From Synergistaceae bacterium (GTDB taxonomy: Bacteria > Synergistota > Synergistia > Synergistales > Aminobacteriaceae), in NCBI GenBank assembly GCA_012521675.1, contig JAAYLU010000023.1:1-45910 (forward strand): DNA of 45,910 bases. Reading direction: 5' to 3'. Positions 23,675-31,764 of this stretch are shown here, piece after piece (the first letter of the stretch is position 1; the number at the start of each line of letters is the position of its first letter). The position numbers and the translations under genes are program-made. Under the pieces are notes generated by a model, which did no database searches, had not been told where the DNA came from, and saw only the letters and a program-made list of their open reading frames with translations.

Positions 23675-25627
23675 ATGTATTCAGCCTTCTTTCCCGTCGC
23701 GGGCGACCCTCTGTCCGGCCAGGCGCAGGACGCCGGCATAATGCCGCCGTCCAGAACGGCCGGAGACCCGGAGAGGACGGACAGTTTCGCCCGCCTGCTC
23801 TTCTCGACCAGGGAGGAGCCCGCGCAGACGCCTGGAGACACGGAACAGACCCCGGAGACACCCGCCGGGAGCATCCTCTTTTTCCCCCTTGCGGAAACCG
23901 ACCTGTTTCCTGACGAAGAAGACGACCTTGCAGACGACGAACGTGCCCTTGAAATACCCGTGCCTCCTGCGGAGGCCGGGGCGGCGTTTGTCGCGGAGTT
24001 CCTTGCCGCGGCGAAGCAGCCGCCTATTACCATGACGACACCTGCCGCCGAAGTGATGGCAGTAGGCCCAGAGGCGGTGGAATCACCGGACTTAGCCGAT
24101 CCCCGGACGAGCGACGAGAATCGCATGCCGGTGGAGGTTGAACCCGGCGAGCCGCACAGAGATGGTGGCTTCGCTCTTCCCGAGGGCATGCAGCCTGTGC
24201 GAGAGGACGATCCGGACGCAAGGGAACTGCTGTCGAGGCCGATTCCCCGCGCGAGGCCCGCAAGCGGCGGCGCACGACAGGAGAGAGCCAGTCCGGTGGA
24301 ACGGCCGGACGAACGACGGACCTCCCCGACACGCCCCCTTCCATTCATCGAGAGCGCACGGACGGAGCCCGTCAGGACCCTTATGAGCACGGGCCGCGTC
24401 CTTGGCGATGCCGGCACATCCGCAGGCCGGGACGAGATCACCGTCGTCCCGACCCTCGAGGAACCCGCCCGGGCCGATGAGACGGCCAGGGCGGCCGGAT
24501 TCACCCTGTCCATGACCGACAATGTGCGCCCCAGGAGGGGCTTCGCTCTTACCTTCGCACTCGACGGTGGGCAGAAGGCCGGGCCCGTGGAGGCCGAGGC
24601 GAACATGCCGGAGCGCCCGGCCCTCTTCGACGACGAATCGGACGATCTCTTCAGGGATGACTCCCCCGAGCGACGCGACCACGCAACCGGCGGACCGGCC
24701 GAGCCGTCGGGAGACGAGACCTCGGCGAGGGACAGAGGCGAGAATGTAGCCTCCGGCCTCTCCGCGACGTTCGACCACGAAAGTGGCAGAGGCGCGAGCG
24801 CCGCCTCCGGCCTCACCGCGGCCGTCGCGGGAGAGAGGGAGCTGAAGGCCGAGGCAGAGTCCGATCTCTCCACGAACCGCATCCCCGAGGGGCGCGATCG
24901 CGAGAGGACCATATTTCCCGAGGAGCGCGACATCTTCGGCGAGAGGGCGCGCGAGACCGCCGCTCCAGCCCTCCCGAGGGCCGCGACTGCTGATACGAGA
25001 GAAACTCCATCCGACCCGGTTCGCGCGAGCGCCGATCCGAAGGGCGCGGCCACGCCCGCGAGGAAACCCGCCGACCAGCCATTGAAGAGCGGAGCGAAGG
25101 ACCAGGAAACCCCGAACCCGACCATGGTCGCACCACGCCCCTGGCACGCCGAGCCCCTCGCCTCGAGGTCGTTCGAGTCGGTCGCCAGGGAGACGGTGCT
25201 CCAGGGGCGCGGAGGAGAGGCCCTTGAGGACGGAGTTCAGCACGTGGTGCGCTTCCTCAGGTCCGAGGGACGGCAGGCGGCGAGCATAATCGTCGACCCG
25301 CCCGCCCTGGGGAGGATCGAGGTGGAGCTCGTCGCCGTCGCAAAGGGCATCGAGGCCTCGATTAAAGTGAGCAGCGATCAGGTCCGACAACTTGTTCAGG
25401 ATCATATAACAGTCCTTCGGAACCATCTCGAACAGCAGGGAGTCCACCTGGGCGAGTTCGTCGTAGACCTTCGCGACAGCAGCGAGGGCAGGCAGGATCG
25501 CGACGGATCAAGCCACAAGCCGCGCCGCGGGCGGACAACCCCTCTGACGGGAGCCGAGGATACCGAGGACATAACGCCATCCTTCAGGATGGATTTGGAG
25601 CACGGGCTGCTTTATCTGCTGGCCTAG
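23675..25627 (+). CDS. fliK: Flagellar hook-length control protein FliK
   Basis: The 650-residue protein measures hook length and triggers the export switch via FlhB. About 510 N-terminal residues are of low complexity, rich in Glu, Arg, Pro, Ala and Thr, and probably disordered. The C-terminal Flg_hook domain (~520-605) has the pattern IVDPPALGRIEVELV, IEASIKVSS, RNHLEQQGVHLGEFVVDL. GGGAGG (23661-23666) places the start at ATG 23675, not at the GTG overlapping it. The protein is longer than the ~400-480 residues of most FliK, as might suit a longer hook subunit. Confidence 0.88.
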   Translation: MYSAFFPVAGDPLSGQAQDAGIMPPSRTAGDPERTDSFARLLFSTREEPAQTPGDTEQTPETPAGSILFFPLAETDLFPDEEDDLADDERALEIPVPPAEAGAAFVAEFLAAAKQPPITMTTPAAEVMAVGPEAVESPDLADPRTSDENRMPVEVEPGEPHRDGGFALPEGMQPVREDDPDARELLSRPIPRARPASGGARQERASPVERPDERRTSPTRPLPFIESARTEPVRTLMSTGRVLGDAGTSAGRDEITVVPTLEEPARADETARAAGFTLSMTDNVRPRRGFALTFALDGGQKAGPVEAEANMPERPALFDDESDDLFRDDSPERRDHATGGPAEPSGDETSARDRGENVASGLSATFDHESGRGASAASGLTAAVAGERELKAEAESDLSTNRIPEGRDRERTIFPEERDIFGERARETAAPALPRAATADTRETPSDPVRASADPKGAATPARKPADQPLKSGAKDQETPNPTMVAPRPWHAEPLASRSFESVARETVLQGRGGEALEDGVQHVVRFLRSEGRQAASIIVDPPALGRIEVELVAVAKGIEASIKVSSDQVRQLVQDHITVLRNHLEQQGVHLGEFVVDLRDSSEGRQDRDGSSHKPRRGRTTPLTGAEDTEDITPSFRMDLEHGLLYLLA

Positions 25628-25642
25628 GAGGTGTGGAGAAAA

Positions 25643-26059
25643 ATGAGCGTAAACAGCGTAACCAACGGATATTCGACCACCGCGACCAACTCCCCTGCGA
25701 CCGAGGCGGTTCGCGATGTCAACAACGACCTGGGGAAGGACGCCTTCCTCAAGATACTGATAACACAGCTGAGCAACCAGGATCCCTTGGATCCCTTGAA
25801 GGACAAGGACTTCATAGCTCAGATGGCCCAGTTCAGCACGCTGGAGCAGATGACCAACATGAACAAGAGCATCGAGCAGATGGCGGCGCTGAACAAGGCA
25901 TCCGCGGTCAGCTACATCGGGCGCATCATAGAGTACATGGACGACGACGGTCTGCCCGCCTACTCGCAGGTCGGGTTCGTGCGCTTCGAGAACGGCAAGG
26001 TGATACTCAACACCGCCGACGGCGATGTCCCGCTCGAGAAGGTGATATCGGTAGCGTGA
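25643..26059 (+). CDS. flgD: Flagellar hook assembly (cap) protein FlgD, short form
   Basis: The 138-residue protein forms the scaffold on which hook subunits polymerise. Its conserved core (residues ~28-75) reads DLGKDAFLKILITQLSNQDP and then FIAQMAQFSTLEQMTNM. It lacks the Tudor-like/Ig-like C-terminal domains of enterobacterial FlgD (~220-230 residues), like the short Bacillus protein. The ATG at 25643 follows AGGAGG (25627-25632) by ten bases; a GTG at 25631 is less likely because it overlaps that site. Confidence 0.93.
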   Translation: MSVNSVTNGYSTTATNSPATEAVRDVNNDLGKDAFLKILITQLSNQDPLDPLKDKDFIAQMAQFSTLEQMTNMNKSIEQMAALNKASAVSYIGRIIEYMDDDGLPAYSQVGFVRFENGKVILNTADGDVPLEKVISVA

Positions 26060-26168
26060 CAACCGTCGCGCATACCGTGCGAACAACAGGCCCCAAGGAC
26101 GGAAGGCCCTTATCTGATCGGAGCAACGGAGTGCACCGTCTTTTTCCATACAGCAAGGAGGAGTTACC
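26060..26168. other. 109-base gap between flgD and the first hook gene
   Basis: No gene is visible. The gap ends in AAGGAGGAG, a strong ribosome binding site for the hook gene. A weak inverted repeat around 26131-26143 (ACGG...CCGT followed by CTTTTT) could be a minor terminator or attenuator, but the stem is only four pairs. No convincing promoter is seen. Confidence 0.4.
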
Positions 26169-27524
26169 ATGCTTCGATCTTTAATGTCGGGCGTGTCGGG
26201 CGCCAGGGGGCATCAGACCTTCCTGGACGTCGTCGCTAACAATATAGCGAACGTCAACACAGTGGGCTTCAAGAAGTCCAACATCACCTTCCAGGACCTG
26301 CTCTACCAGACCCACAGGGGCGCCATGCCCCCGGCGGAGGGCAGGGGCGGGGTGAACTCGATCCAGGTCGGCCTCGGGGTCCGCGTCGCGGCCATCGAGA
26401 CGATCCACACCCAGGGGAACATCAACTTCACCGGAGGCAACACGGACGTAGCCATCCAGGGCGAGGGCTACTTCGTCGTCATGGACGGCAACAGCAGGCT
26501 CTTCACCAGGGGGGGCAACTTCACCGTGGACTCGGAGAACAAGATTGTCCAGTCGGGGACCGGGTACAGGGTCCAGGGCTACCAGATGGTGCCGGACCCC
26601 AACGACCCGACAAAGTTCAACAGGAGTTCCACCCTTACGGACGTAACCATCCCGATCGGCTCCAAGATGGAGGCGCGCGCCACCCAGACCGTGGGCTTCA
26701 GGTGCAACCTCGACAGCAGATCGGCTGTCGTCGAACCCGCAGACTGGGACCCGGCCACGTGGGACCCGTACGCCGACCCGCCCATGGACCCGCCGCCTGC
26801 CGCCAGCTCCCACAGGTCGCAGATAGAGATCTACGACTCCTTGGGCAACCCGCACGAACTGATCGTGCAGTGGGTTCACACAGGAGACCCGGCGGACAAC
26901 GAGTGGAGCTGGGTAGCATATCTGACTGACGGAAACCCGCCGTTTATCGATAGAGGAGTACTTAACTTCGGCCCCGACGGCAAACCCGTGGCGGGAGCAG
27001 TCACTCAGCCGCAGGTTACGATCGACTTCACCGCCCTCGGCGCGGCCTCGTCCGACATAGTCCTCGACTTCGCCGGAGAGTCATTCGAGAAACCTCCAAT
27101 CGAGGGCGTTACTCAGTACGGCTCCCCCTTCACCACCAAGGGCTACTACCAGGACGGCTGCTCGATGGGCGTGATGGACAGCTTCGCCGTCTCGGCCGAC
27201 GGCACAGTGATGGCCACCTACGACAATGGCCAGAACGTCCCGATGTTCAGGCTGGCGCTGGCCACCTTCGTCAACGCCTCCGGCCTCACCAAGGTGGGTG
27301 ACACTGTCTTCAGGGAGAGCAGCAACTCCGGCCTCGCCAGAATAGGCGTTCCCATGGAGGACGGAGCGGGCGCGCTTATTGGCGGTGCGCTGGAGATGTC
27401 CAACATCGACCTGACGGAGGAGTTCACCAGGCTCATCCTGGCCCAGAGGGGCTTCCAGGCCAACGCCAGGGTGATAAACACCAGCGACCAGGTGCTGGAG
27501 GAGCAGATAAACATAAAGAGATAG
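26169..27524 (+). CDS. flgE: Flagellar hook protein FlgE (first paralogue)
   Basis: A 451-residue hook-family protein. The N-terminal D0 region has MLRSLMSGVSG and NNIANVNTVGFKKS (~residues 27-40). The second conserved block is GEGYFVVMDGNSRLFTRGGNF. The C-terminal D0 helix ends AQRGFQANARVINTSDQVLEE. The middle (residues ~178-235) is short and Pro/Asp/Trp-rich (DWDPATWDPYADPPMDPPP) before the shared IYDSLGNPHELIVQW strand. The size is typical for a hook subunit. It is a tandem paralogue of the next gene; which of the two builds the main hook cannot be decided from sequence. Confidence 0.93.
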   Translation: MLRSLMSGVSGARGHQTFLDVVANNIANVNTVGFKKSNITFQDLLYQTHRGAMPPAEGRGGVNSIQVGLGVRVAAIETIHTQGNINFTGGNTDVAIQGEGYFVVMDGNSRLFTRGGNFTVDSENKIVQSGTGYRVQGYQMVPDPNDPTKFNRSSTLTDVTIPIGSKMEARATQTVGFRCNLDSRSAVVEPADWDPATWDPYADPPMDPPPAASSHRSQIEIYDSLGNPHELIVQWVHTGDPADNEWSWVAYLTDGNPPFIDRGVLNFGPDGKPVAGAVTQPQVTIDFTALGAASSDIVLDFAGESFEKPPIEGVTQYGSPFTTKGYYQDGCSMGVMDSFAVSADGTVMATYDNGQNVPMFRLALATFVNASGLTKVGDTVFRESSNSGLARIGVPMEDGAGALIGGALEMSNIDLTEEFTRLILAQRGFQANARVINTSDQVLEEQINIKR

Positions 27525-27701
27525 CCCAGATAAGCGCCAGGGGCGATCGGTGAGATGACACGCCCCGGGCGAGCAAGGACTTAAGAACGGACGAAAAATC
27601 GCCGAAACCAACATGTACAAAACGCCCTCCACGGACGGCCGGGCACCCAACTCAAAGCAAGGGATTGCTACATACACTAGAAAAGCAAGGAGGAATGCGC
27701 T
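27525..27701 (+). promoter_or_regulatory. 177-base gap between the hook genes: hairpin and weak sigma-28-like site
   Basis: GGGGCG (27540-27545) and CGCCCC (27561-27566) can pair around a 15-base loop; no T-run follows. Further on, TAAG (27582-27585) and GCCGAAAC (27601-27608), 15 bases apart, are a weak sigma-28-like match (3/4 and 6/8). AAGGAGGAA gives the second hook gene a strong ribosome binding site. The gap therefore could let the two hook genes be expressed at different levels. No gene is seen in it. Confidence 0.35.
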
Positions 27702-30662
27702 ATGCTGCGATCCCTTATGTCAGGCGTCTCGGGCGTCAGAGGGCACCAGACCTCGCTTGACGTCGTCGGCAACAACATCGCCAACGTCAACACCGCGGGG
27801 TATAAAAGATCCACCATCACCTTTCAGGACCTTCTGTATCAGAACACCAGCAACACGATGGCCCCCGGAGATCAGAGGGGCGGAGTCAACGCCAAGCAGA
27901 TAGGACTGGGGATGCAGGTCTCGGCCATAGAGGTGCTGCACACCCAGGGCACTACGGAGTTCACCGGCAACAGAACCGATTTCGCCATCGAGGGCGACGG
28001 CTACTTCGTCATCAAGGACGGCGACGGCAACCTGTTCACAAGAGCGGGCAACTTCGTGCTGGACGCCGAGAGCGACCTCGTCCAGGCAGGCACCGGCTAC
28101 AGGCTGCAGGGCTACCAGATAGTGCGTGACCCGATCGACCCGCTGCAGTTCAACCAGGGCTCCACCCTGACGGACATCAACATCCCCACCGGGCAGAAGA
28201 TGGAGGCCAGGGCCACCACGGTGGTCGGCTACCGGTGCAACCTGGACAGCCGCGCCGCCACCTACCTTCCGATGGGCCTCACCTGGAACAACTTCTCCAC
28301 GGTCGCCACGCTGAACAACCAGAGGTACGACGTCACGATGCAGGAGGGCACGACAGCCGACTCCTTCATGACCCTGACAGTTGGCGGCCAGGACCTGGTG
28401 ATGAGGCTGACCGGCGTGGACGCCGGCACCGGCAGGCCGATGCTCGTCTGCGACGGCTTCTTCGATGACGGAGCCACCGTCTACTCGGTCGAGTTCGACC
28501 CGGCCACCTGCGTCCTCTCGCTCAAGAGCATCGACCCCAGCAACCCGGAGGAATGGTCGCTGAACCTCGAGGACCACATGGACTACCAGCAGTTTACGAT
28601 AGTGGACGGCACCACTCGCTACTCCTATCTCGCCGAGTTCACCGACATAGCCGCGGACGGGAGCAGGAGCCTGCGCCTTTGGGGGAAGGACGAAAGTGGC
28701 GAGATGGCGGTGTTCGAGTACACGGTCAGGATGAACGATGACGGCTCGTTCGACATACCCGACGGAGCGATCGACGGGGTCACTCGGCTCGGCGGCTTCG
28801 CCGGCGGCGCCTACGTCACGATAAGCAACGCCACCGGCGGAAGAGGGATCGAGCTGACCAGCAGCGTCGAGATAGTCGACTCTTCTGGAATAACTGGCCT
28901 CGTCGGAGTGAGGCCGACCATACTTAGAAATATCGAGATTGACGGCAAGGAATACGATGTAACGATTACGGAGGGAAACCCTGGCAGCGGCTATGTCACG
29001 ATGCGCTTTGTCGACCGAGGCGATCCGAACAACACGGGGACTTTACAGCTTAACTACAATGGAGCAACTGATGGAGTTATCCATCTGACTGAGAGTGGAA
29101 CGGTTACTCTTGATGGCAAGGCCTATGAAATCACTCCTAACTCGGCTGTTCTAGATACTGCTACTTCCCAAGGGAGTGTAACCTTAAGGGACGTACTTAC
29201 GAGTACCGATCTTCCGCCATTGCAATTCCAAATCGGGTTTTGGCATGATCCCCTCGCGGATGCTAACTCTCCACTAGGGAACGGATTTGGAACTAATTTA
29301 TTCGGGGAGTTTGATTCGCGCGGGGCGGGGGACTACAGGTTTACCGTATTGGGTGGGGCTGCTAATGATCCGAGGTTTGTGGAGATAGAAACCAATAATT
29401 TCCGCCAGTACGTTAGAAACGTGCCTGCAGATACGACCGTGACGGTTGGGGGCAATCCATATGATGTGAGCCTTACCCCGGGTTCTACTTCCGATAATGT
29501 TATGACACTGACGTTCACTAGAGGCGGTGTGTCGAGTACTGTTGACTTCGGAATGGCCGGCGTGGTCGGGAATCGTGTGGTATTGGAAGCGACTGCGCCT
29601 ATTACCCTTCCTGGGGCAGGAGGCCCGACCTTTAATCCGACGGTGTCGCCGTCACATATAGTCTACGATCCTGCCACCGGCGTGATTAACTTCGATAATG
29701 GAACGGACAGCTTTACCTACGACCTCGGGAACTACGGCAATTTTCATGTTTTTCCCGATAATAGCACCCCTGCAAATCACTATGCAGTGGACTTCGTCGA
29801 GGCAGGCAGCGGGGCATTCACGATGAGGGTATGGGATGCCTCGGGTACGGCGACCGGAGCCCCGAACAGCTTCAACATCCCCGTCACCCGGGACGGCAAC
29901 ATGCAGGCCCTGTCGACGATCAACCAGCGCATCGCCAACGTCCACAACACGAAGATCGACGTCTACGACTCGCTCGGGAACAACTACACTCTGGAGGTCT
30001 CCTGGGAGAAGCAGGACAATGGAATCTGGCGTTGGCGGGCGTGGATGCCGGACAGCGAGATCTCGCTGAGTAACAACACGGGGCTCATCCGCTTCGGGCC
30101 TGACGGCAAGATCGACACCACGGACACGGGCATGTACAACGCCAGGCCGATCATCAACGTCCAGTTCGACGAGGTGGGCGCGATGGAGTCGGAGATCAGG
30201 CTAGACTTCTCCGGCGAGAGCTTCCAGAAGGAGCTGCTCGACGGAGTGACCCAGTACGGCTCCGAGTTCACCACCAAGGGCTACTACCAGGACGGCTACA
30301 CGATGGGAGTGCTGACGGACTTCGCGGTTGCGCAGGACGGCACGGTGAACGGCATCTACAGCAACGGCCAGAACATACCGCTGTACAGGGTGGCCCTGGC
30401 GCTGTTCGCCAACCCTGCGGGCCTGGTCAAGATAGGCGACACGGCCTTCAGGGACAGCAACAACTCCGGCGTACCGCAGATCGGATCTCCGCTTGAGGAC
30501 GGCGCGGGTGCCATCATCGGCTCGTCGCTGGAGATGTCCAACGTCGATCTAACGGAGGAGTTCACCAAACTGATCACCTCCCAGAGGGGCTTCCAGGCCA
30601 ACGCCAGGATGATCACGACCAGCGACCAGGTGCTGGAAGAGCTGATCAACATCAAGCGCTAG
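27702..30662 (+). CDS. Very large flagellar hook-family protein FlgE2 with repeated insert
   Basis: The 986-residue protein has the same ends as FlgE: MLRSLMSGVSGVRGHQT, NNIANVNTAGYKRS, GDGYFVIKDGDGNLFTRAGNF and the C-terminal SQRGFQANARMITTSDQV. Between residues ~190 and ~745 it carries about 500 residues more than the first paralogue, inserted just before VYDSLGNNYTLEVSW. The insert consists of beta-rich repeats (three YDV-type units and two DPAT-type units, annotated separately) and would form extra surface domains on the hook or a hook-like section. Its second half is markedly lower in G+C. Strong ribosome binding site AAGGAGG. It could be the main hook subunit, a distal hook variant or an adhesive surface form. 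Confidence 0.88.
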   Translation: MLRSLMSGVSGVRGHQTSLDVVGNNIANVNTAGYKRSTITFQDLLYQNTSNTMAPGDQRGGVNAKQIGLGMQVSAIEVLHTQGTTEFTGNRTDFAIEGDGYFVIKDGDGNLFTRAGNFVLDAESDLVQAGTGYRLQGYQIVRDPIDPLQFNQGSTLTDINIPTGQKMEARATTVVGYRCNLDSRAATYLPMGLTWNNFSTVATLNNQRYDVTMQEGTTADSFMTLTVGGQDLVMRLTGVDAGTGRPMLVCDGFFDDGATVYSVEFDPATCVLSLKSIDPSNPEEWSLNLEDHMDYQQFTIVDGTTRYSYLAEFTDIAADGSRSLRLWGKDESGEMAVFEYTVRMNDDGSFDIPDGAIDGVTRLGGFAGGAYVTISNATGGRGIELTSSVEIVDSSGITGLVGVRPTILRNIEIDGKEYDVTITEGNPGSGYVTMRFVDRGDPNNTGTLQLNYNGATDGVIHLTESGTVTLDGKAYEITPNSAVLDTATSQGSVTLRDVLTSTDLPPLQFQIGFWHDPLADANSPLGNGFGTNLFGEFDSRGAGDYRFTVLGGAANDPRFVEIETNNFRQYVRNVPADTTVTVGGNPYDVSLTPGSTSDNVMTLTFTRGGVSSTVDFGMAGVVGNRVVLEATAPITLPGAGGPTFNPTVSPSHIVYDPATGVINFDNGTDSFTYDLGNYGNFHVFPDNSTPANHYAVDFVEAGSGAFTMRVWDASGTATGAPNSFNIPVTRDGNMQALSTINQRIANVHNTKIDVYDSLGNNYTLEVSWEKQDNGIWRWRAWMPDSEISLSNNTGLIRFGPDGKIDTTDTGMYNARPIINVQFDEVGAMESEIRLDFSGESFQKELLDGVTQYGSEFTTKGYYQDGYTMGVLTDFAVAQDGTVNGIYSNGQNIPLYRVALALFANPAGLVKIGDTAFRDSNNSGVPQIGSPLEDGAGAIIGSSLEMSNVDLTEEFTKLITSQRGFQANARMITTSDQVLEELINIKR
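28311..28457 (+). repeat. YDV-type protein repeat, copy 1 (FlgE2 residues ~204-252)
   Basis: Residues around Tyr209 read RYDVTMQEGTTADSFMTLTV. Copies 2 and 3 have the same order: Tyr-Asp-Val, an acidic/Gly turn, a Ser-rich loop, then Met/Val-Thr and alternating hydrophobics. This copy lies in DNA with the window's usual high G+C, unlike the other two copies. Confidence 0.6.
28476..28770 (+). repeat. DPAT-type protein repeat, copy 1 (FlgE2 residues ~259-356)
   Basis: It begins VYSVEFDPATCVLSL and continues through YQQFTIVDGTTRYSYLAEF to SRSLRLWGKDESGE. The later copy has the same sequence of elements: V-x-(F/Y)-DPAT-x-V, an acidic stretch, Y-x-(N/Q)-F, a turn, Y-x-(V/L)-x-F, then (M/L)R(V/L)W. 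High G+C, as in the flanks. Confidence 0.55.
28938..29100 (+). repeat. YDV-type protein repeat, copy 2 (FlgE2 residues ~413-467)
   Basis: Around Tyr418 the protein reads DGKEYDVTITEGNPGSGYVT, matching copy 1 in order and spacing of Tyr-Asp-Val-Thr, Glu-Gly, Gly/Ser loop and the following strand. The DNA is low in G+C. A shorter partial relative (DGKAYEIT, near base 29110) follows directly. Confidence 0.6.
29445..29600 (+). repeat. YDV-type protein repeat, copy 3 (FlgE2 residues ~582-633)
   Basis: Around Tyr587 the protein reads GGNPYDVSLTPGSTSDNVMT. It shares Tyr-Asp-Val, the Gly/Ser loop and the MTLT strand with copy 1 (SFMTLTV against NVMTLTF). It lies in the low-GC segment. Confidence 0.6.
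29655..29900 (+). repeat. DPAT-type protein repeat, copy 2 (FlgE2 residues ~652-733)
   Basis: It begins HIVYDPATGVINFDNG, then YGNFHVFPDN, HYAVDFVEAGSGAFTMRVWD. It mirrors copy 1 at 28476-28770 element by element, but is shorter in the middle. Together with the YDV units it suggests an A-B ... A ... A-B domain order in the insert. The DNA returns to high G+C within this unit. Confidence 0.55.
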
Positions 30663-30680
30663 GGCAGGGGTGAATAGGAT

Positions 30681-30914
30681 ATGATCTTGGTGAGGCGGAT
30701 CAACGGCGAGAGGTTCACGATCAACGCCGATCTCATAGAGACGGTGGAGTCGACCCCCGACACGGTGATCCGCCTCGTCAACGGTCATCGCTACGTCGTG
30801 GCCGAGCCTATGGACGAAATCGTGGATTTAGTGGTAAAGTACAGGAAGAAGGTTTTTTTCTCCTTCATCTCCGGAGAAGCCCTCGCCGTGAGGGCGGAAG
30901 AGGAGGAGGAGTAA
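30681..30914 (+). CDS. swrD: SwrD/FlbD family flagellar protein
   Basis: A 77-residue protein of the FlbD family (SwrD/YlzI in Bacillus): MILVRRINGERFTINADLIETVE, then VIRLVNGHRYVVAEPMDEIVDLVVKYR, ending in a run of glutamates. In Bacillus SwrD raises motor torque by supporting stator function, and the gene lies between flgE and fliL. Here motA and motB follow directly, in keeping with a stator-related role. AGGGGTG lies upstream of the ATG. Confidence 0.92.
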   Translation: MILVRRINGERFTINADLIETVESTPDTVIRLVNGHRYVVAEPMDEIVDLVVKYRKKVFFSFISGEALAVRAEEEEE

Positions 30915-30968
30915 AAGAGTCGTTGACTCGCGCCGGACGGCGTCTCACTTTCGAGGGGCGGGATTTGT

Positions 30969-31763
30969 TTGGATCTTTCCACTGTCGTCGGTCTTTTAAT
31001 CTGCTATATCCTGGTGTTCGGAGCGCTGGTGGTCGGAGGGCAGCCGATGGCCTTCGTCGATTTTCCGTCGATACTGATCGTCGGGGGAGGCACTATAGGG
31101 GCGCTTATCACCTCCTATCCGTTCGACAGGATGAAGGGCCTCCCGAGGGTCATGAAGATGGCGTTCGTCGGCGATCCTCCGGATACGGTGGAGCTGGTCC
31201 AGACGATCGTGAGCTTCGCGGAGAAGGCCCGCCGCGAGGGATTGCTGGCGCTTGAGGCGGACGCTTCCGAGCTTGAAAACGAGTTTTTGAAGAAGTCGAT
31301 CCAGCTGGTTGTCGACGGTACGGACCCGGAGCTGGTGAAGGGGATACTGGACACGGAGATTGGCATCCTCGAGTCGCGCCACTCGGACAACAAGACCCTG
31401 CTGGACTCGATGGCGGAGCTTGCGCCGGCGTTCGGGATGCTCGGCACTCTGATAGGGCTGATCCAGATGCTGGGAAACCTCACCGACCCGGACGCGCTCG
31501 GGCCGGGCATGGCGGTGGCGCTGGTGACGACCTTCTACGGGTCGTTCGTGGCGAACGCATTCGCCATACCGCTGGCCAAGAAGCTGGCCTCTCGCTCCGC
31601 GCAGGAGGTCCTGTCGATGGAGCTGATGGTGGAAGGGGTCCTGTCGATCCAGGCGGGCGAGAACCCTCGAATTGTCGAGGAGAAGCTCAAGGTCTTCCTG
31701 TCACCCGCACTGCGGAGGACTCTAGAGGAAAAGGTGAAAGCGGCGAAGGAAGGAGTGGCATAG
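30969..31763 (+). CDS. motA: Flagellar motor stator protein MotA
   Basis: A 264-residue inner-membrane stator subunit with four membrane segments (residues ~3-25, ~30-50, ~145-168, ~178-200) and a cytoplasmic loop carrying charged residues that contact FliG. Motifs include GGTIGALITSYP and the conserved PAFGMLGTLIGLIQML, followed by MAVALVTTFYGSFVAN. The start is TTG at 30969, about seven bases after a GGGGCGGG site. The motB start follows one base after the stop. Placement of motAB inside the fla operon differs from Bacillus. Confidence 0.95.
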   Translation: MDLSTVVGLLICYILVFGALVVGGQPMAFVDFPSILIVGGGTIGALITSYPFDRMKGLPRVMKMAFVGDPPDTVELVQTIVSFAEKARREGLLALEADASELENEFLKKSIQLVVDGTDPELVKGILDTEIGILESRHSDNKTLLDSMAELAPAFGMLGTLIGLIQMLGNLTDPDALGPGMAVALVTTFYGSFVANAFAIPLAKKLASRSAQEVLSMELMVEGVLSIQAGENPRIVEEKLKVFLSPALRRTLEEKVKAAKEGVA

Positions 31764-31764
31764 C

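Larger units (their letters stand above)
28881..29800. other. Low-GC segment inside the FlgE2 insert
   Basis: Counting single 60-base rows, those starting at 29041, 29101, 29461 and 29701 have 25, 28, 27 and 28 G+C; rows in the same gene at 28201, 28381 and 30241 have 44, 44 and 36. Codons ending in A or T, rare elsewhere in the window, are common here (e.g. Asn AAT, Thr ACT, Asp GAT). The reading frame stays open throughout. The edges are gradual, at about 28870-28900 and 29790-29820. This points to import or exchange of an exposed hook domain from a lower-GC source. Confidence 0.8.

Noticed and set aside
28881-29800. Low-GC block as a separate inserted gene or degraded mobile element
   Set aside because: The hook reading frame runs through the whole block without stop or shift, and the protein has repeat units related to those in the high-GC part.
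26169-30662. Duplicated ends of the hook genes as an insertion sequence or composite element
   Set aside because: The repeated segments are the coding ends of two FlgE-family genes. There is no transposase, terminal inverted repeat or target duplication.
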